From an uncultured Collinsella sp. (GTDB lineage: Bacteria > Actinomycetota > Coriobacteriia > Coriobacteriales > Coriobacteriaceae), in the NCBI GenBank assembly GCA_900548365.1, contig URKM01000002.1, positions 53,806 to 117,805 of the forward strand: a DNA stretch of 64,000 nt, written 5' to 3'. Below, piece by piece: positions 8,692 to 17,007 of this stretch. Below the pieces are notes generated by a model. The model did not search any database and was not told the DNA's origin. It saw only the letters and a program-made list of their open reading frames with translations. The translations under genes were made by a program, and so were the position numbers. Position 1 is the first letter of the stretch. The number at the start of each line of letters is the position of its first letter.

Positions 8692-8807
8692 AATCGGTGA
8701 ACGGTACGAAACTTCCATTCATAGGTTTACATATGAAAGTCATTCGTCAAGTAGTAGGTGATTCGGTATGCTTCTCTTGAACGAATCGAGCCGTCAAAGG
8801 AGCCTTC

Positions 8808-9692
8808 ATGTCGGGAGAAACCCACCAAGCACCTATCAACGAGCAGCCGAGCGCCCTGCCGTTGCTCACCTCGTCCCGCGATTTTCTCGGCAGCGAGCAG
8901 CGCATCGTCGACTTCATCCTCGGCAACACCGACCGCGCGCCCCACATGACGAGCGCGCAGCTCGCGCATGCGAGCAATACCTCCGAAGCCTCCGTATCGC
9001 GCTTCTGTAAGAAGCTGGGGTTCAAGAACTACCGCGCGTTCCAGTTCTCGCTCGCACACGACCTCGCCACGCAGGCGGACGACGTGCAGATAACCCGCGA
9101 GGTCTCGATCGACGACATCGCGCAGTCGCTCGCCAACATCAAGAACGCGAAGGTGCGCGAAATCGAATCCACCCTCGATGCGCTCGATGAGAAGACGCTC
9201 CGTCGGGTCGTCGGCCTCTTCGCCCATGCAGGGACGATCCTGTTCGCCGCCGTGGGCAACACCACGGCCGTCGCCATCGACGCCTCGATCAAATTCGGCC
9301 AGCTCGGCCTCAAGAGCATCGCGAGCACCATCACCGAGAGCTCGACCTCGCTGGCGCTCACCCTGGGCGCCGGAGACCTCCTGGTGCTCATCTCGAATTC
9401 AGGAAAATCCCAGCGCCTCCAGCGGGTCCTGCACGCCGCGCGCAACGGGGCGTGCACCGTCATCATCATCACGGGCGATACGACCTCTCCCCTCGCGCGC
9501 CAGTCCGACATCGTGCTGCGTACCGTGAACTACGAGGCGCTGCTCACCACGGCCGACTTCACGTTCTCGAAGATCTCCGCCACCCTCGTCATCGAGGTCA
9601 TCTACAACTTCCTGCTCCCCCTCATGCCCGGAGCACGCGATGCCATCAGCGGCTACGAGGAGCTCATCCAACCCGACAAGGAGATGGAATAG
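8808..9692 (+). CDS. MurR/RpiR-family transcriptional regulator
   Basis: 294-aa sugar-phosphate-sensing regulator: N-terminal RpiR helix-turn-helix (about residues 15-90, with SEQRIVDFILGNT and NTSEASVSRFCKKLGFKNYR as the recognition-helix region) and a C-terminal SIS domain (about 120-270, AGTILFAAVGNTTAVA and LLVLISNSGKSQRL, the sugar-phosphate loop). ATG at 8808 has RBS AAAGGAG. Divergent from fruA-fruK, so the likely targets are that operon and itself, with fructose-1-phosphate or a related hexose phosphate as effector (inference). The stop codon begins a short tandem-repeat tract. Confidence 0.9.
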   Translation: MSGETHQAPINEQPSALPLLTSSRDFLGSEQRIVDFILGNTDRAPHMTSAQLAHASNTSEASVSRFCKKLGFKNYRAFQFSLAHDLATQADDVQITREVSIDDIAQSLANIKNAKVREIESTLDALDEKTLRRVVGLFAHAGTILFAAVGNTTAVAIDASIKFGQLGLKSIASTITESSTSLALTLGAGDLLVLISNSGKSQRLQRVLHAARNGACTVIIITGDTTSPLARQSDIVLRTVNYEALLTTADFTFSKISATLVIEVIYNFLLPLMPGARDAISGYEELIQPDKEME

Positions 9693-9750
9693 CGAGTTCC
9701 CCTCGACAGCGAGCTCCCTCGACAGCGAGCCCCCTCGATAGCGGGCCCAC
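9691..9750. repeat. Short tandem repeat after the RpiR gene
   Basis: Three and a half imperfect units of 16-17 bp with consensus AGCGAGCYCCCTCGAC, starting in the stop codon of the RpiR gene (units at 9691, 9708, 9724 and a degenerate 9740). They lie between that stop and the nadE terminator. Confidence 0.75.
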
Positions 9751-9762
9751 TCATCTGCTCAG

Positions 9763-9819
9763 ACAAAAAGCGGCTGCGCCCGGGCGCCGGCATCACCGGG
9801 CGCGCGGAACGCAGCCGCT
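9763..9819 (-). terminator. Terminator of nadE
   Basis: Outer stem AGCGGCTGCG / CGCAGCCGCT (perfect 10 bp) enclosing an inner CGCCCGG / CCGGGCG stem. On the minus strand it is followed by TTTTTGTC just past the nadE stop. Confidence 0.85.
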
Positions 9820-9823
9820 ATCG

Positions 9824-11857
9824 CTATCGAAGGCTGTCGATCTCCGCCAACCAGAGCTCCGCGCTCGCATCGCTCGGCATCCGCAGGTCACCGCGGGGGC
9901 TCACGCTCACCGAGCCGACCTTGGGCCCATCGGGCAGGCAGCTCCGCTTGAACTGCTGGGAGAAGAAGCGCCGATAGAACGTGCGCAGCCAGCTCAGGAT
10001 CACCGCGGGGTCGTACGCGGGCGCGCCCTCCCCCTCGTCCCGCGAGAACGTGCGGCACGCCATCCGGTAGATCTTCGACGGCGAGAATCCGAAGCGAAGC
10101 ATATGGTAGAGGAAGAAGTCGTGCAGCTCGTACGGTCCGACCAGCTCCTCGGTGCACTGCGCGATCTCCCCGTCTCCCGTAGGCGGCAGCAACTCGGGCG
10201 AGACCGGGGTGTCGAGGATGTCGCGCAGCGTGCGCGCGATCTCGCCCCCGAAGGAGTCGGCGGCATAGGCGACCAGATGGCGGACGAGCGTCTTCGGCAC
10301 GCTCGCGTTCACGCCGTACATGCTCATGTGATCGGCGTTGTACGTCGCCCATCCCAGCGCGAGCTCGGATAGGTCGCCGGTACCGATCACGAAGCCGCCC
10401 AGCTCGTTTGAAAGGTCCATGAGGATCTGGGTGCGCTCACGGGCCTGGGCGTTCTCATACGTCACATCGGTGAGCGCGGGGTCGTGGCCGATATCGTCGA
10501 AATGCCTGCGGACGGCATCGGCGATGGATATGGTGCGGAAATCGACGTCGAGGTGCTCGGCAAGCCGCTCGGCGTTCGTCTTGGTCCGACCGGTGGTGCC
10601 GAAGCCGGGCATGGATACCGCGTGGATGCCTTCGCGCGGAAGGCCAAGCGCGTCGAACGCGCGCACCGTCACCAGCAGGGCGAGCGTTGAGTCGAGGCCG
10701 CCGGAAAGCCCGATCACCGCCGAAGCGGTCCCCGTATGGGCCAAGCGCGTCTTCAAGCCCGCCGCCTGCAGGTTGAAGATGGTCTCGCAACGCTCGGAGA
10801 GGTCTTGGGCGGCCGCGGGCACGAACGGCTTGCGCGGCGCGACCCGCATGGTATCGAGGGCCGAGTACATCAGGGGGCATTCGGAAACGAGCTCTCCGCC
10901 GCCAAAGGAGAACGGGACCTCCTGGCACGGCGCCGCCGTCGGAAAGGAGGCGCCCCAGGTCGTGGAGCGACGGCGCTCGGACATCAGACGGTCCAGGTCG
11001 ACGTCCGCGATCGCGGCGGAGCAGGTGAAGAGGTCCGTCTTGGCGAGCAGGGAGCCGTTTTCCGCGATGAGGTTCTCACCGGAGAAGACGAGATCCGTAG
11101 TCGACTCGCCCTCGCCGGCGTTGGCGTAGACATAAGCGCAGAAGAGACGGGCGGATTGCCCGCATACCAGGTCGCGACGATAGGTCGATTTGCCGATGAC
11201 CTCGCTTGAAGCGCTGGCATTCAAGATGATCGTCGCCCCGCCGCGCGTCGCCATCGATGCGCTGGGCGCAACCGGCACCCACAGGTCCTCGCAGACCTCG
11301 ATGCCGATCGCGACATCGCCCAAGCCGGCATCCGAGCACCGATAGACGATGTGGGAGCCGAGCGGGACGCTTGTGCCGAGGAAGGTCACCCAGGTGACGC
11401 CGTGGGGCGCGGGGGCGAACCACCGGCGCTCGTAGAACTCGCCGTAGTTGGGAAGGCTCCCCTTCGCCGTGAGGCCCAGCAACTCGCCGGAGCAACACAC
11501 CGCAACGCAGTTGTAGACCGCATCGCCCGAGGCGACCGGGAGCCCGACGGTGAACAGCATGGGCACGTCCGCCGTGTCCTCGAGCAAGCCCGCGAGCGCC
11601 ACCTCGCTTGCACGAAGGAGGCTGCGGTCATGGAATAGATCCCCGCAGGTGTAGCCGGTAAGGCACAACTCGGGAAGAACGAGCGCGCGGACGCCCTCGC
11701 GCGCGGCGGCGTAGACGCATTCAAGGATGGCGGCGGCGTTGCCCACCACATCCGCGACGCGGATCCGAGGCGTCGCGGCGGCAACGCGGAAGTAACCGTC
11801 GCCGCCGGTGCCGACGCCCGCCTTGCCGCGAGGGCCGTGGAAATACAGCTCGTCCAT
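9824..11857 (-). CDS. nadE: Glutamine-dependent NAD+ synthetase
   Basis: Makes NAD from deamido-NAD using ammonia released from glutamine. 677 aa: an N-terminal nitrilase-type amidase domain with the Glu-Lys-Cys triad (VLPELCLTGYTCGDL, KGSLPNYGEFYERRWF, GIEVCEDLWVP) over about residues 15-280, and a C-terminal NAD synthase domain from about 340 with the PP-loop GLSGGLDSTLAL and GTGDLSELALGW. ATG at 11869 is possible, but GGGAG sits 5 nt ahead of ATG at 11857 (MDELYFHGP), which I prefer. Typical length for the two-domain form. Followed by a clear terminator. Confidence 0.95.
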   Translation of the reverse strand: MDELYFHGPRGKAGVGTGGDGYFRVAAATPRIRVADVVGNAAAILECVYAAAREGVRALVLPELCLTGYTCGDLFHDRSLLRASEVALAGLLEDTADVPMLFTVGLPVASGDAVYNCVAVCCSGELLGLTAKGSLPNYGEFYERRWFAPAPHGVTWVTFLGTSVPLGSHIVYRCSDAGLGDVAIGIEVCEDLWVPVAPSASMATRGGATIILNASASSEVIGKSTYRRDLVCGQSARLFCAYVYANAGEGESTTDLVFSGENLIAENGSLLAKTDLFTCSAAIADVDLDRLMSERRRSTTWGASFPTAAPCQEVPFSFGGGELVSECPLMYSALDTMRVAPRKPFVPAAAQDLSERCETIFNLQAAGLKTRLAHTGTASAVIGLSGGLDSTLALLVTVRAFDALGLPREGIHAVSMPGFGTTGRTKTNAERLAEHLDVDFRTISIADAVRRHFDDIGHDPALTDVTYENAQARERTQILMDLSNELGGFVIGTGDLSELALGWATYNADHMSMYGVNASVPKTLVRHLVAYAADSFGGEIARTLRDILDTPVSPELLPPTGDGEIAQCTEELVGPYELHDFFLYHMLRFGFSPSKIYRMACRTFSRDEGEGAPAYDPAVILSWLRTFYRRFFSQQFKRSCLPDGPKVGSVSVSPRGDLRMPSDASAELWLAEIDSLR

Positions 11858-11889
11858 GATGGCTCCCATCTCGTTGATTCGCTCATCAC

Positions 11890-11895
11890 ATTATA
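11890..11895 (-). promoter_or_regulatory. -10 box of nadE
   Basis: Perfect TATAAT on the minus strand about 33 bp upstream of the nadE start. No good -35 hexamer at 17 bp, so only the -10 is claimed. Confidence 0.45.
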
Positions 11896-12071
11896 CGCAC
11901 CATACGGCACGGCGCGTGAACGGCATTCTCCACAGCCTCTCCTCGTGTGTCCTCCTTTTCTGGATACGCGCCGTCGCCCGTTCCGTTTCGGACGACGGGG
12001 TACCAAAATAGCGACACTTGCATCAAGTTCCTCGTCGGGCACGCGCCCGACATGCATAGGGGTGATCCACC

Positions 12072-13049
12072 ATGGCTTCGGAGTTCCCGAAATACACCGA
12101 TCAGCAACGCACGCGCGTAGTCGAACGGGGCAGCGTGTACACGCGCCCCCGTGAGAACGCGTCGATCGGCAGCACGCAACCCATCATGAAGCAAGAGCGC
12201 CTGCTCGAGGGCATCTCGGTCCCCCAGATTCTCGCCAGTGCCGCCGCGGCGGCGACGTCCATGCTGCTCGCATCCAAGATCGGCATCGCGGGATCCGTGA
12301 TCGGAGCCGCTGTGAGCTCGACGGTCACCATCATCGCCACGCAGCTCTACCGCCGAGCCCTGACCGCAGGCGCGCGAAAGCTGCAGCAGGCAAGCCACGG
12401 AGCCGCCCGGGCGAGCCTCCAAGAGACCACGAACCTCCCGGGGCGCGAAAATCCCTATGCGGGCGCCAAGGGAGCGCGCGTGGCCCCCACCAAGCTGCAG
12501 GCGCGCGCGGCCGCCCAGCGCGCCGCGACGCAGCGCAAGATCACCATCGCCTCGATCGCGGTCGCGGCCGCGACCCTCGTCATCGTCACCGCCGCCATCC
12601 TGATGGGCACCGCCGGCGAGGGACTCGGCACGAGGCCGGCCCCCCTGCTAGCGAATTTCGCCGAGCCACCGAGCGAGGATGCATCCGATGCGGAGGCCAC
12701 GCCGGATTCGACAGGCGGCCAGACCGCCCAGGCGCCGGCGGGCCAGCAGAGCGCCTCGTCCGATTCCAGCGGTGCGAGCGCTTCGGACGGCACCGGGGCA
12801 AGCAGCGGGGACCAGACGACCCAGCAGTCTCAGGGAGCGACCAGCGGCCAGCAGAACCAGAGCGCAGGCGGCGCGAACGACGGCGAGACGCTGCCGCCCG
12901 CCGACAGCTCCACGGGATCCGAGGCAGCAGGAGACGCGGCGGGAGGCAGCGGTTCGAGCGGATCGTCCACGTCAGACAGCGCCTCCGCGGATGAGCCCGC
13001 CGGCGGTTCGACCGCAGCATCGTCATCGTCGGCGTCCCTGAATTCATAG
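12072..13049 (+). CDS. Unrecognised membrane protein with Ser/Gly/Gln-rich tail
   Basis: 325 aa, no family recognised. Residues 1-46 are polar; 47-90 form a long hydrophobic, alanine-rich stretch that could be one or two membrane helices; 91-156 are basic; 157-178 are a clear transmembrane helix (KITIASIAVAAATLVIVTAA). Residues 185-325 are low-complexity Ser, Gly, Gln, Ala and Asp, probably a disordered extracytoplasmic tail. ATG at 12072 follows AGGGGTGATCC. The next gene starts 90 bp downstream on the same strand and is also unusual in composition, so the two may work together (inference). Confidence 0.7.
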   Translation: MASEFPKYTDQQRTRVVERGSVYTRPRENASIGSTQPIMKQERLLEGISVPQILASAAAAATSMLLASKIGIAGSVIGAAVSSTVTIIATQLYRRALTAGARKLQQASHGAARASLQETTNLPGRENPYAGAKGARVAPTKLQARAAAQRAATQRKITIASIAVAAATLVIVTAAILMGTAGEGLGTRPAPLLANFAEPPSEDASDAEATPDSTGGQTAQAPAGQQSASSDSSGASASDGTGASSGDQTTQQSQGATSGQQNQSAGGANDGETLPPADSSTGSEAAGDAAGGSGSSGSSTSDSASADEPAGGSTAASSSSASLNS

Positions 13050-13138
13050 CGGCAAAGCGCGCCGTGCACAGACGAACGGACGCAGCGCCCGTCGCGCGAT
13101 GGTAATATTCCTGTAGACCGATTACTAAGGAATACACC

Positions 13139-14599
13139 ATGGCACATAACACCTCCGCCCCCGCCCTTACACCCGGAAACGTCATCTACCTCTACGGCGT
13201 CCTCCGCGACGCGATCGGCGTGGGCAAGCAGACGTTCATCACGCACGTGGAAGCGGCGCTCGCCGACAAGCGGTTGACCGCCGATGACCTCGGTTTCGAC
13301 TCGACCCAAGCCCTGCTCGAGTCGCTGGGCGACGGCGTCAAGCTCACGATATTCAAAGGAGGGCGGCTCTATGCGACGCTCGTCGCGCAGCCCGATTGGG
13401 ACGCCGTCCTCGAAGCCGCATCCAAGAAACCCGATCAAAAAAGCACCGCAAAGGGCAACAAGCCCTGGAAGCGCAAGAAGGGCAATAAAGCGATCAAGCC
13501 ATGCTGCCCCAAACGCGTGAAGCGAGAGAAGCAGCCCGATCCACAGCTCGAGGCGCCCGAGTCGCTCGGGGCGGTCCCGAACGCCGGCGTTCCCGCCCCT
13601 CAAACGGCAGCCGAAGAACCCGAGTCGGTCGAAGAGCCAAAACTCCGCAACGGCAACTTTTCATTTGACGATACCGTCGAGCCCGCGGTCGATGCGAGCC
13701 TCGCAAAAATCGATTTCGTCCAAGACGAAGGGTCCGCGGAGCCACCCGCCGGTCAAGAGGATCCGGTAACCCCCGACGATGCGCCGAGCATCGCGGTGGT
13801 CGTTACGTATGACCCCTACACCGGCAACGAGGAGGAGACGGTCCTCACGTCCACACCCGGTGTAACCGGTGCGGCCGCTGCCTCCCAGCCAGACGTGTTC
13901 ATCGGCCAAGCCGCCATGTGCCCGCCGCCCGCTCCCAAACAAGAAAACGCAACCAAGAACGATGTCCCGACCGGTTCGAAACGCGCTGCCCGGACCGCGT
14001 CGGAAACGCATGCGAATATGGCAGTGGAACCCCAGCCCGCGTCGAAATCACCGCGCGTTGCAGCAGCTGCACCGAAACCGGCGGGTGCATCCGCTTCGAT
14101 ACCTGTAGCTGCGCCCGCATCGGGTCCCGCGCCCGCTTCGGCGCCCGCTTCGGCACCCGCGCCCGCATCGGGTTCCGCGCCCGCTTCGGCCACCGCGGCA
14201 ACGCCCGCGCCAATAAGCACGACCGCAGGTGCATCAGCTCCCGAAACAAAGCCCATGTCGACCCCTGCACCGAAGCTGCCCGCCGACCTCCCGGTCGATT
14301 TCACCTCCGAAGTCTACTGCCCCGCCAAGATCCTGCACGAGCTCACACTGCTCTATCCGCTCGGCGCCGACGTCCTCGGCATCATCGGAGAATACTTCCA
14401 GCTCGCCTGCGACCGCGGCGACGTCGAGGCGAACCGCCGACGTGCAACGTTCCCCATTCGTTATCTGGAGGGCCGCAGCCGAATAACGGCGTTGATCCGC
14501 CTCGTGCGTCGCAAGCCGTCTGCAATGGGTCCGCTCTGGGCGATCGATGCGGTTGACACCCCGGGCGAGTCAGGCGCAGACGACCAGGAATGCTCATAA
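13139..14599 (+). CDS. Unrecognised three-part protein, possible LOTUS-like N-terminus
   Basis: 486 aa. Residues about 12-82 look like a small winged-helix domain; ADDLGFDSTQALLESLGDGV followed by a GGRLYATL strand recalls OST-HTH/LOTUS RNA-binding domains, but this is a reading by eye. Residues 100-131 are strongly basic (KPWKRKKGNK, CCPKRVKREK). About 132-370 is a long acidic then proline/alanine-rich linker, with an Ala-Pro-Ala-Ser repeat at about 325-352 encoded by 14111-14195. A compact C-terminal domain (about 375-475, LPVDFTSEVYCPAKILHELT ... RYLEGRSRITALIRL) is not recognised. RBS AAGGAATACACC. A nucleic-acid role is plausible but unproven. Confidence 0.65.
   Translation: MAHNTSAPALTPGNVIYLYGVLRDAIGVGKQTFITHVEAALADKRLTADDLGFDSTQALLESLGDGVKLTIFKGGRLYATLVAQPDWDAVLEAASKKPDQKSTAKGNKPWKRKKGNKAIKPCCPKRVKREKQPDPQLEAPESLGAVPNAGVPAPQTAAEEPESVEEPKLRNGNFSFDDTVEPAVDASLAKIDFVQDEGSAEPPAGQEDPVTPDDAPSIAVVVTYDPYTGNEEETVLTSTPGVTGAAAASQPDVFIGQAAMCPPPAPKQENATKNDVPTGSKRAARTASETHANMAVEPQPASKSPRVAAAAPKPAGASASIPVAAPASGPAPASAPASAPAPASGSAPASATAATPAPISTTAGASAPETKPMSTPAPKLPADLPVDFTSEVYCPAKILHELTLLYPLGADVLGIIGEYFQLACDRGDVEANRRRATFPIRYLEGRSRITALIRLVRRKPSAMGPLWAIDAVDTPGESGADDQECS
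14111..14195 (+). repeat. GCSCCCGCWTCGG-type codon repeat
   Basis: Degenerate repeat of about 12-18 bp encoding Ala-Pro-Ala-Ser-(Gly/Ala)-Pro units in the linker of the preceding gene; prone to length variation between strains. Confidence 0.7.
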
Positions 14600-14702
14600 C
14601 CCGGTTTCCCGAGCGTTTTTCGCCCACATTGCATAAATCGATGACCATTTTGCATAGGGTTTTAGCCAAAATCGGATCAGCGCGCATTTTCGGGGTACCG
14701 GT

Positions 14703-14925
14703 TGGCACTAAATGCAAAAAATGAGTCTTTTGACCATACTTGAACGGTTAATCGAGCAGATTTTCCGTACACGAGCGCTCGATTGATGCGACGATCGCCA
14801 AGTTTCAGCTAAATCGAACTGTAGATGCAGCCAAAAGTACCTAGTTATAGGTCAGATGTAGAGAAACAAAGTATACATTTTAACATGCGGGATATGAAAA
14901 GACTCAAATCTTGCATTTAGTGCCA
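14703..14925. repeat. 29-bp inverted repeats bounding a 223-bp AT-rich element
   Basis: The left arm (14703-14731, beginning TGGCACTAAATGCAA) and right arm (14897-14925) are reverse complements at 26 of 29 positions: 15 bp perfect at the outer end, three mismatches, then 9 bp perfect (GAGTCTTTT). The 165 bp between them are AT-rich and non-coding. The layout fits a small non-autonomous mobile element (MITE-like) or a structured transcribed element; no transposase and no clear target-site duplication are visible. Confidence 0.6.
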
Positions 14926-14939
14926 TCAGTGGGAATTCG

Positions 14940-14970
14940 GCAGCCAGTACGCCAAGCACGTACTGGCTGC
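14940..14970. repeat. Perfect 12-bp hairpin
   Basis: GCAGCCAGTACG / CGTACTGGCTGC with a 7-nt loop; no adjacent T-run on either strand. Confidence 0.8.
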
Positions 14971-15004
14971 AACGCGCTTAGAGCCCTTTCCACCCGAAAG
15001 AATC

Positions 15005-15041
15005 GCGGCCGCGACGTGCACTCAGAGCACGTCGCGGCCGC
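15005..15041. repeat. Perfect 15-bp hairpin
   Basis: GCGGCCGCGACGTGC / GCACGTCGCGGCCGC with a 7-nt loop, very GC-rich. A further 6-bp hairpin (CCGGCC / GGCCGG) follows at 15061-15079. Confidence 0.8.
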
Positions 15042-15088
15042 TTCACGACAATCCGGTCGCCCGGCCGCACGATGGCCGGACGCCAAAG

Positions 15089-15118
15089 GGGGCGCAGCTC
15101 AACCATGAACTGCGCCCC
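15089..15118 (-). terminator. Terminator of ettA
   Basis: Stem GGGGCGCAG / CTGCGCCCC, followed on the minus strand by CTTTGG, 15 bp past the ettA stop. The U-tract is weak. Confidence 0.6.
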
Positions 15119-15132
15119 TTCGCTTATCGAAC

Positions 15133-16812
15133 CTAGTCTCGCGTGAACTTGCGGCGGATGCGATGGGGCTTCGCCGCGTCCTCACCCAGGCGGGCAATGC
15201 GGTTCTCCTGATACGCTTCGAAGTTGCCCTCGAACCAATGCCAGTTGCCGGGATTCTCGTCCGTGCCCTCCCACGCAAGGATGTGCGTGGCGACACGGTC
15301 CAGGAACATGCGGTCGTGGCTGATGACCACGGAGCATCCGGGGAACTCCAACAGCGCGGACTCGAGCGAAGACAAGGTCTCGACGTCGAGATCGTTGGTG
15401 GGCTCGTCGAGCAACAGCAGGTTGCCGCCCTGCTTGAGCGTAAGCGCGAGGTTCAGGCGGTTGCGCTCGCCGCCGGACAGCACGCCGGCGCGCTTCTGCT
15501 GGTCGGAGCCCTTGAATCCGAAGCTGGCGACGTACGCGCGGCTCGGAACCTCGGTCTCGCCCACCTGCATGATGTCGAGGCCGTCGGATACGACCTCCCA
15601 CAGGTTCTTGTCAGGATCGATGCCCTCACGGTTCTGGTCGACATAGGAGATCTTCACGGTCTCGCCGATCTCGAGCGTGCCACCCGAAAGCTCCTCAAGC
15701 CCGCAGATGCACTTGAACAGCGTGGACTTACCGACGCCGTTGGGGCCGATGACGCCCACGATACCGTTGCGCGGCAGGGTGAAGGAGAGGTCGTCGATGA
15801 GCACGCGGCCGTCGAACTCCTTGTGCAGATGCTCGGCAACCAGGACCTTGGCGCCCAGACGCGGGCCCACGGGAATACGGATATCGGTATAGTCGAGCTT
15901 CTGGCTCGCGCGGGCCTCGGCCTCCATCTCCTCATAGCGTGCCAGGCGTGCCTTGTTCTTGGCCTGGCGGGCCTTGGGCGAGGAGCGAACCCAGTCGAGC
16001 TCGGCCGCCATGCGCTTGGCGAGGCGCTCGTCGCGCTGGCCCTGTGCGGCGATGCGCGCTGCCTTGGTCTCCAGGTAGGTGGAGTAGTTGCCCTTGTACG
16101 GGTACAGGTGGCCGCGGTCGACCTCGCAGATCCACTCGGCGACGTGATCGAGGAAGTAACGGTCATGCGTGACGGCGAGCACGGCACCGGGATAGGTGCT
16201 CAGGAAGTGCTCGAGCCACAGCACGGACTCGGCGTCGAGGTGGTTCGTGGGCTCGTCGAGCAGGAGCAGGTCGGGCGCCTCGAGAAGCAGCTTGCACAGG
16301 GCGACGCGACGGCGCTCGCCGCCGGAAAGCACGCTCACCGGCGTGTCGGAATCGGGCAGCTGGAGCGCGTCCATCGCGACGCCGAGCTTCGAGTCGATAT
16401 CCCAGCCGTCGGCGGTGTCGATCTCATCCTGAAGGCGTCCCATCTCGGCCATCAACGCGTCCATATCGGCATCCGGATCGCACATCTCCTCGCCGATCTT
16501 GTTGAAGCGGTCGACTTTCGCCAGGATATCGCCGAATGCCATGCGAACGTTCTCGATCACGGTCTTATCATCGTCGAGCGGCGGCTCCTGCTGCAGGATG
16601 CCCACGGTGTAGCCGGGCGTCAGGCGGGCGTCGCCGTTGGACACCTCCTCGATACCGGCCATGATCTTGAGCAGCGTGGACTTGCCCATGCCGTTGGGAC
16701 CCACCACGCCGATCTTCGCGCCGGGATAGAACGAGAGGGTCACGTCGTCCAAGATCACCTTGTCGCCGTGCGCCTTGCGCGCCTGATACATCTGGTAGAT
16801 GAATTCTGCCAT
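15133..16812 (-). CDS. ettA: Energy-dependent translational throttle protein EttA
   Basis: ABC-F family ATPase that binds the ribosomal E site and gates elongation according to ATP/ADP. 559 aa, the usual EttA length. Two ATP-binding cassettes: Walker A GPNGMGKST near residue 40 and GPNGVGKST near 350; signatures LSGGERRRVAL and LSGGERNRLNL; Walker B LLLLDEPTNHLD and LLLLDEPTNDLD. The first cassette holds the EttA arm insertion (about 95-160), and the P-site-tRNA linker is the basic AELDWVRSSPKARQAKNKAR segment near 270-290, highly characteristic of EttA. No membrane domain. Monocistronic. Confidence 0.95.
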   Translation of the reverse strand: MAEFIYQMYQARKAHGDKVILDDVTLSFYPGAKIGVVGPNGMGKSTLLKIMAGIEEVSNGDARLTPGYTVGILQQEPPLDDDKTVIENVRMAFGDILAKVDRFNKIGEEMCDPDADMDALMAEMGRLQDEIDTADGWDIDSKLGVAMDALQLPDSDTPVSVLSGGERRRVALCKLLLEAPDLLLLDEPTNHLDAESVLWLEHFLSTYPGAVLAVTHDRYFLDHVAEWICEVDRGHLYPYKGNYSTYLETKAARIAAQGQRDERLAKRMAAELDWVRSSPKARQAKNKARLARYEEMEAEARASQKLDYTDIRIPVGPRLGAKVLVAEHLHKEFDGRVLIDDLSFTLPRNGIVGVIGPNGVGKSTLFKCICGLEELSGGTLEIGETVKISYVDQNREGIDPDKNLWEVVSDGLDIMQVGETEVPSRAYVASFGFKGSDQQKRAGVLSGGERNRLNLALTLKQGGNLLLLDEPTNDLDVETLSSLESALLEFPGCSVVISHDRMFLDRVATHILAWEGTDENPGNWHWFEGNFEAYQENRIARLGEDAAKPHRIRRKFTRD

Positions 16813-17007
16813 GGAAGCTCCATTTCATACGGGGCTCTTTAGTCATACGGGTTTATTCTCGCATGAAACGAAACCCTGCGGAAAATCTTGATGAATTCTG
16901 CTGGCACCACCCACGGAACCGTCCGCAATACCTGGATTGACGCATAATAGTGGGACGACTCTTACCTATATTGTTTTCCAATAAGCATTCGCTACGAGGG
17001 GAAGCCG

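Larger units (their letters stand above)
14600..15088. other. Non-coding stretch with AT-rich island and hairpins
   Basis: About 490 bp without a credible gene. 14620-14930 is markedly AT-rich against its surroundings and contains a pair of 29-bp inverted repeats (listed separately). 14931-15088 contains three strong hairpins with no U-tract. Short frames here have no RBS or protein-like sequence. Confidence 0.8.

Noticed and set aside
14703..14925. CRISPR array or attachment site
   Set aside because: There are only two repeat copies, they are inverted and differ at three positions, and no cas or integrase gene is near.
14600..15132. tRNA, small RNA gene or short protein in the 530-bp gap
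   Set aside because: No cloverleaf with a T-loop GTTCRANTC pattern, and short frames have no RBS or protein-like composition. Only repeats and hairpins are reported.
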